A stretch of 64,000 nt of DNA, taken from NCBI GenBank assembly GCA_024734495.1, contig JALMQS010000075.1, forward strand, positions 10,970,757-11,034,756, given 5' to 3'. The translations under genes were made by a program, and so were the position numbers. The stretch is from Forficula auricularia. Its lineage: Eukaryota > Arthropoda > Insecta > Dermaptera > Forficulidae. Positions within the stretch are counted from its first letter, which is position 1. Each line of letters starts with the position of its first letter. Shown here one piece after another: positions 58,465 through 64,000 of the stretch. Below the pieces are notes generated by a model. The model ran no database searches and was not told the DNA's origin. It worked only from the letters and a program-made list of their open reading frames with translations.

Positions 58465-59346
58465 TTAGGTACGTGTCAATTCAAATATAAACGAGCCTTT
58501 AGAAAAATAATGTTCCATTTAAGAAGAAGACACACTTTATAGTTATTTTTCCACATAATTCCCATTCTTAGTAATGCATTTTTTCCACTGAACAGGTAGT
58601 TTTTTTCATGCTGTTTTCGAAGAATGACGTCGCGAGGGTATCCAACCAATTGCGAAAAACTGTTGATCGTTCGCAAAACGCTCTCCTCCAAGTGCTTCTT
58701 TGAGAGGCCCAACCATATAGGAAATCGCATGGTGAAAGGTCAGGGCTGAAGGGTGGTTGGTCAAGTGTAGTCCAATGGATTTCACCAAATTTTTGGGTTG
58801 TTAGGGCTGCAGTGTGTGCAGTGTCATGCAGGAGCAGGACCTTTCGGATGGGCTGACGGCGGTTTTTTGATCGATATGCAGCTAGAACCTGGTCAAGAAG
58901 GCCACAGTATTAGGAAGTGTTTATTGTGCAACGATCGTGAAGAAAATCAAGGAGTAAAACTTCTTGAGAGTCCCAAAAGACCCTTGACATCACCTTCCCG
59001 GCTGACAAGAGAGTTTTGGCTTTTGATGGTCCTGGCTCCCCCTTTGCTCTCCAATCCATACAGGCCCTTGTTTCGACTCGGGAGTGCAGTGTGGATTCTC
59101 AGAACTGTGAACGCACTCTATCCCAAATTTCGGCTGGTTTAACGCCTTCGTTCGTTAAAAACTTTATTATGATGCTTTGCGCAACCTCTCTTTCGGTCAT
59201 TGTGAGGACAACTAAAGAAACCGATCTGGCGGTCGGCTTGGCCTTAACTCATCTAGGGGGGATCCCTCAACCCTTCCCGACGGTCTGCCTACCTCCGACA
59301 CACTTTCTAAGTCCTCAGAATTAAAAGGCTCGTTTATATATTTGAA
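58465..59346 (-). mobile_element. Internally deleted mariner transposon
   Basis: The inner terminal inverted repeats 58480-58500 (ending ACGAGCCTTT) and 59324-59346 (starting AAAGGCTCGT) match with a 2-base indel. The left side continues to TTAGGT, typical of mariner ends, while the outer right end is lost. Reading the minus strand: TEREVAQSIIIKFLTNEGVK, then PAEIWDRVRSQF (the N-terminal helix-turn-helix region), a stop and junction, KGEPGPSKAKTLLSAGKVMS, LLLDFLHDRCTI, LLDQVLAAYRSKNRRQPIRK, VLLLHDTAHTAAL, HPP-like 'QPPFSPDLSPCDFLY', and frames with GGERFANDQQFF. These are mariner landmarks. About 0.4 kb between the first helix-turn-helix and the catalytic core is missing, and frameshifts are present, so it is inactive. 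Confidence 0.85.
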
Positions 59347-59940
59347 TGAAAAAAGATAAAATTGTCTATATATAATACTCTTGGATCATTATATAAAAAA
59401 TCCCTTTAAATTAAATTTTTCTTTATTAAATAGTCGAAGGGATGACATATTATTTTGTCAAATAGATATCTGTACATAATATTACATTGGTTCAAAATTC
59501 GATTATAAAATTCTATTTTCCTAAAGTAACTTTGGATGTTAAATGGGAAACTAAGTTCCTAATAAAGAGCGAGTGTTCTTTATCCTTAACCAAAATACGA
59601 GTATATTATGTAAAAGCTACAAAGTAACATGTTGATAACTTTGACATGAGTGAGTTTGGAGGAAAATGTCAATGTTCATACAACATTTTTAACTCACGAA
59701 TCGAACCTTGACCTAGAGCAACATATTAGGCGATGTTGACTATGGCCTTCGAGTCAGACACCCCTGTATTAACATATATTTAAAAGAAGTTTTCGCTCGG
59801 GATGAAATTAGAAAATTAATTTATTAAAGTTTTTTTATTAAATCACTAAAGCCCATATTTGTATAGTCTTCTACAAGTTGGTAAATAATGTTTCAATCTC
59901 AGAAAAGTTACGATTCTAGAGTACTTAAGAATATAGATTG
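59347..59940. other. AT-rich spacer with a hAT-like 3' end
   Basis: At about 59737-59765 'TATGGCCTTCGAGTCAGACA' followed by CCCCTG resembles a hAT 3' terminus. No partner end was found. Otherwise nothing is seen. Confidence 0.35.
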
Positions 59941-59976
59941 TGAAAGATTTCAATTTCGTAATAGATTCAAATTTAC

Positions 59977-60165
59977 TAGAAAATCATAAGATGGTGTCAT
60001 CTATTAAATCCAATGGAATGGATTATTTTTAATTATACGTCAGAGGGGCTGTTACTGGCACTCGGGTTCGATTCCCGAGGGGATGAAAAACAACCCATCT
60101 GACATATAATTAAAAATATTCCATTCCATCGGATTTAATAGATGACACCATCTTATGATTTTCTA
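59977..60165. mobile_element. tRNA-cored foldback repeat, copy 2
   Basis: Arms as in copy 1 ('AAAATCATAAGATGGTGTCA' and 'ATTCCATTCCATCGGATTTA'), about 75 bp each. The 40-bp core, now on the plus strand, reads 'GTTACTGGCACTCGGGTTCG' and then ATTCCCGAGGGGATG. It lacks the A-box half present in copy 1. The 35 bases left of both copies are also alike ('GAAAGATTTCAATTT', 'TAATAGATTCAAATTT'), so the two cores are inverted relative to a shared flank. Confidence 0.75.
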
Positions 60166-63100
60166 GTAATATAGATTGTAATTAATTAAATTAATCAACA
60201 CCTCTCATCAATCTCTGCACACAAGCTAGACAAATAATTTTTTTCGTAAATGAAATTACATCGAGATCTCGTCTTAAAAGAAAACAATTTTCTAAAGAAC
60301 ATTTTATACATACTTTAGATTTAGATACTGAGGTACTGGTGTCGATCTAAAAGTTTGACATATATTTTTGAGGCTATTTCTTAGTTTTAAATCCATTAGT
60401 CTTGAATTTTATTCGAGGGCAGACCAATTTTTTTTTCTTTTTCTTCTTCTCGATCTCGTCTCTTCTATAATCCAAGATTCTGACAAAATTTAGATCCTGC
60501 ATCTTCTTGGTGCTTTTTGCGTTCACTCGAAAAAAAAGATTCCCAAACTTCAAATTTTCTTCTCTTTTTACCACTATTATCATTTTATACGTTTTGCTCG
60601 TTTTCCTTTTTAAGACTTATATTTTTTGAAAATAACGTATTTTTTCTAAGACATCCAAATTTTTAAACGAACAGTAATTTATCTTAGGGTTATAATCTTA
60701 AACTTTCAGAAGTCCTTCCTGGAAGGTAATAACAATGTCAAGAATTAAATACTATATCGTTATGGATGAATAATTTCCAGAATTTATATTATAATTACAT
60801 AATATCTCCAAATCTCCGTAGTATTGCTTGCCTCCCACAGGATTTGATTAGTGCCTAAGATTCACAGTGAGATTCTATACTTTAACTTTTGAGTTTCATC
60901 TAAATAAGAGAACTCCGACTGAAACGACATCTATTATAAATAATTTTGATGTAATATTCCCATCAGAATAATAAAGTTTGAATTTCTATCTTTGGAGTTG
61001 TTTTCAAGTGTCTTGTGATATGACTAAAACATATTAAGTTTTCAGATCCTGTTAACCCAGCCGTCAGAATAGGATTGGAAACATTTTATATTTTTTATCA
61101 ACGAAAATTTGAGCTAAAAATGATCTTTTTCAAAAGTTGGAAACTCTGTATATGTACACTAATTGCAAAATTATGGGAATCATTATATTTTTAACTATAT
61201 TTTTATTTAACGGTAAGTTTACATATGTTGGCATTTTCTTTTTTTTATATTATTTTTACTATCTTAAACTAGAACGTTTAATTAAATATTTTTTTTACTG
61301 AAAATTAGTTTGTATGCTAAGATTGGTAAAAGCTTTTTTTGAAATAGAAATAAAATAATTAAATTAATCTAAATAAGGCTTATATTATAGAATATATCTT
61401 AATATATGGTATCTACGACCTAAACGAAGCCTGGGCCAAAATCAATTGTAGTTTGGCGAGTCCGCAAATAGTTTGACCTAGAAAGTTAAAACCTGTCTCA
61501 AATGTGCAGCTTAATCAATTCTAGTTTATGCCAAATTTCAGTTCATTAGTTCATCGAACTCAAAATATTTCACCCACCTAAGCTAACTCCCCCACTCCTA
61601 ATTTAAATACTAAAAAACCTGAAAATAGAACACAGGTTTCTATTGATCACCTCCACCTCTATGTCAAGTTTCAACTTTAAACCTCAAACTGTATGTTAAA
61701 AAAAATATTGCTAAATCTCCAAAATTTGCATATCAATTATGGATCAAGTTAAAAAAAACAAACAAACTTAAAACTATTTTCATAAGCCCACTAAACATCT
61801 TTATACTAAAATAATATAGCAGTATTAGATCTGAAACTTAACCGCATTACCTAAATACTTTATTTCGATTCTTTCATTGCTTTTGATTCAAAATCTTTTT
61901 AGATAAATCATTTGAAACTTTAAATTGAAATACCATTTCAGATTTAGAAAACTTTTATTACACTGTTAAATTAGATATTTGTTATTGTCAGCGACCAATG
62001 AATGACGAAATCGAATGAATTGCTCTCCCCTTCTCAATTCGTTTACATGAAAATGCGATCCAATTTTCATCACTTTTTCAGGATCAAATTGGAAATAAAA
62101 TGTACCAATAAATTAATCTGTTCTTCTAGTGATTGAAATTCTCTCTTTTTCGATTTATCTTAGGCAGGCCATTACAATCTATTAAAATTGTAGTTCCCAA
62201 GCTTCCAAGAGCCCATTCTAGCATTTGAGTATATTTATAAAGAGAGTCTAATGGTATGTAAACGAGAATAATTTAAAATCTCTTATAGAAAAATATTTCT
62301 AATACGTCACTTTTCTAAGCTCATTCCTTCTCATTCTAAATGTTCAAATTATGATTACTCTCTACTCTACTATTGAATTCATTTGATTATTCATTTTTTT
62401 TATTTTATTTATTTTTTTTATTTTTTGTTCTTGTGATTAAAACTGTCTGATACGTGGAGAAAAATAATTTTCAACCATGATATATTTCTGTCTGTGTGTC
62501 TGGATTCTGATAACCACGATAAATCAAGAAAGAAAATTCTTTCTGCTGCCAAAGTGTTTGTATTTCCAAAATGAATAAGTGTTTGATTTCGGGTTCTTAA
62601 TCTTCAGAAATCTTTGTCAATTCAAAGATCAAGACATGAACAAACATGTTTTTTCAATTTTAATTTATTAATGCATTTATTTGAAAATGGTTTATTACAA
62701 TGAATTATACTTTAAAATTAATTAAGAAATTTTCATAGCATTAAAATTTAGTTGATTATTATATTAATTTTCCTCTCATATAAGAGAAACATGTGAACTT
62801 TTAACATCCACTCTAAAAATTTATACGTATTAAAATCGAATCAATTTTTACTTAAATAATTAAGATGACTACTTATAAGAAAAAGGAATAAACGATTTTG
62901 AAAAGTTATCAAAATTAAACGATATAAAAAAAGAAAAAGTAATGAAAAGACAGAAAATCGATCAATAAACGAAAAACCTCAAGTGACTGATAATATAATA
63001 ATAAATCATCATTGGCATATTGGAAAGGCGAAAGGCTCTTAGTTAAGAACCCTGCTCCTATTCCTGTTATTGTTCCTTTGAGGAAAGTTATATAGAGCAA

Positions 63101-63420
63101 TTAGATTTGAAGTATTTCTATTAATGTACAAGCACTTTAAAAAATTGCTTGAATCAATTAATTTATCCGTAAATATCTATCAATGGATTATATAATTAAA
63201 TTAGCTCTAACTGAATAGAAATTTGGAGGAAAAAGTAAAAAACATTTCAAGACTAAGTAAGCGCATTTCAGAGATTTAGCAATCATTTCAGCGAACGATT
63301 TGATCTATAAAGTCAAATTTAAATGTGAAAATAAAAATTGGTAGAAAGGTATAGCAATACAAATTTAGGGTCAAATTTCACTTCTCCAACCGTTTAAGAG
63401 CTTCCAATATAACGATTCTA
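60166..63420. other. AT-rich spacer; repeat E near 62445-62590
   Basis: No gene seen in over 3 kb. The best preserved family E copy is here: 'GGAGAAAAATAATTTTCAAC', 'ACCACGATAAATCAAGAAAG' and 'CCAAAGTGTTTGTATTTCC'. The T-rich and A-rich runs near 60430 and 62400 are low complexity. Confidence 0.4.
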
Positions 63421-63443
63421 ATTTTCAGACCGGGTGGCTGAGA

Positions 63444-63465
63444 GAGCCAGGATTAATCCTGGCTC
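63444..63465. repeat. Perfect 22-bp palindrome
   Basis: GAGCCAGGATT followed by its exact inverse complement AATCCTGGCTC. It lies just beyond the 3' side of the R2-type endonuclease relic (minus-strand sense) and may belong to the 3' UTR or to the target site. Confidence 0.6.
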
Positions 63466-63484
63466 ACATTTCACATTTTTTTTT

Positions 63485-64000
63485 TATTCACAAAAAATAA
63501 TCATACGCCACCCGCTCTATATGTTCTATTTTGTTTCGGTGGGCAACACCCAGTCCTGCAAGCGCGGAGACGATCTGGACGTCCAAAACCCACACCACCC
63601 CCGCCGCATTCTTTGCCACAATGTCTGGCTTTCTATTGCCAGCCGAGCTGGAGTACAAGTACTCCAAATCGACACGCATTCCCCTTTTGATCAAATCGTC
63701 GGCTAGACATCGTACCACAGGGTCATGCCTCTTAACCCGCCCATCCGCGGTCCTGTCAGAACATTGGATGATGTGCGCCAGCACATCGGGGCCCCTCCGG
63801 CCGTCTTCCCCTGCTGGTTCCTACGGCTGAAGGAAGGGACCCCGATCTAAGCCTATAAAATTCTATAAATATGTTGTTCTTAATAACACCTGGGCACAGC
63901 ATCCAATTAAAAGAGCTCTTTGCTCTCGCGCACATCTCCAAATCCCGACCATCGACGCTACCGTATAGGTTCTCTATGAGTTAAGGATTCTTGGTCACTT
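63485..64000 (-). pseudogene. R2/NeSL-type retrotransposon endonuclease tail (runs off window)
   Basis: Read from the window end downwards: KSSFNWMLCPGVIKNNIFIE, FYRLRSGSLPSAVGTSRG, RPEGPRCAG, a frameshift near 63795, then LAHIIQCSDRT, GRVKRHDPVVRCLADDLIKR, NRKPDIVAKNA, GVVWVLDVQIV and a short end. RLR.G.LPT, a C-x2-C ... H-x4-C knuckle (partly destroyed at the frameshift), 'R(V/I)KRHD', K/RPD and the downstream D of WVLDVQ form the restriction-like endonuclease of site-specific non-LTR elements such as R2, R4 and NeSL. The catalytic PD and D residues survive. GC content is much higher than the surroundings. The RT domain, if present, is beyond the window. Confidence 0.8.

Noticed and set aside
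58798..59324. Plus frames of 114 and 102 codons
   Set aside because: They are the reverse complement of the mariner transposase remnant, whose minus-strand motifs explain the open reading.
63434..63830. Plus frames of 90 and 99 codons
   Set aside because: Opposite-strand shadows of the R2-type endonuclease relic in GC-rich sequence.

Overview
This is a window of AT-rich eukaryotic (metazoan) nuclear DNA made almost entirely of transposable-element debris. It has no operons, no ribosomal RNA genes and no long intact gene. Open frames are short and mostly accidental. Real coding signal comes from broken retroelements and transposons: Penelope-like GIY-YIG endonuclease remnants, non-LTR reverse-transcriptase tails, an R2-type endonuclease tail and an internally deleted mariner. 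The element mix (mariner, hAT, Harbinger-like, Penelope-like, R2-like and Jockey/CR1-like LINEs) and the roughly 70% AT suggest an invertebrate, probably an arthropod. A caligid copepod (sea louse) is my best guess, from memory of that genome style and not proven by anything here. A run of ten Ns at 34410-34419 marks an assembly gap.

Layout. 0-10 kb: two copies of an abundant non-autonomous repeat (family A, 191-803 and 1917-2399), a TIR element built from iterated 'AAGATGCCG' words (2899-3857), an interrupted 150-bp tandem repeat (6345-8160), a hAT MITE with a perfect target-site duplication (8425-8611) and a third family A copy (9163-9888). 10-20 kb: a tRNA-like core (11119-11223), two copies of family B (Helentron-like) and a 1-kb foldback element (14591-15641). 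20-30 kb: one convincing isolated coding exon (22203-22254), a tRNA-cored foldback repeat (23169-23426), a Penelope-like remnant (24402-25200) and a 270-bp palindrome. 30-37 kb: family A inside a tandem repeat, a hAT element, a third family B copy containing a 118-bp palindromic satellite array, four hammerhead-like motifs and a second Penelope-like remnant. 38-46 kb: three LINE 3' fragments and a hAT element with a Harbinger-like MITE nested in it. 47-64 kb: a tRNA-like gene, a Helitron-like element, a hAT element with family A nested in it, another family A copy, the deleted mariner, a second foldback copy, and an R2-type endonuclease running off the end.

The most interesting recurrent signal is a small RNA-like motif with hammerhead ribozyme topology: an outer helix, a CUGANGA box plus one extra A/U, an inner hairpin, GAAACGU(Y), then the outer helix again. 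At least seven copies keep paired helices. Two lie downstream of Penelope-like endonuclease remnants on the same strand, which fits published reports of hammerhead ribozymes in Penelope-like elements. The extra nucleotide before helix II recurs in every copy and departs from the textbook core.

The only host-gene signal I trust is the 52-nt exon near 22.2 kb. Much of the window may therefore lie in an intron or in intergenic sequence of a large gene read on the + strand. Two further exon-like patches (38.07 kb and 36.75 kb) are weak.
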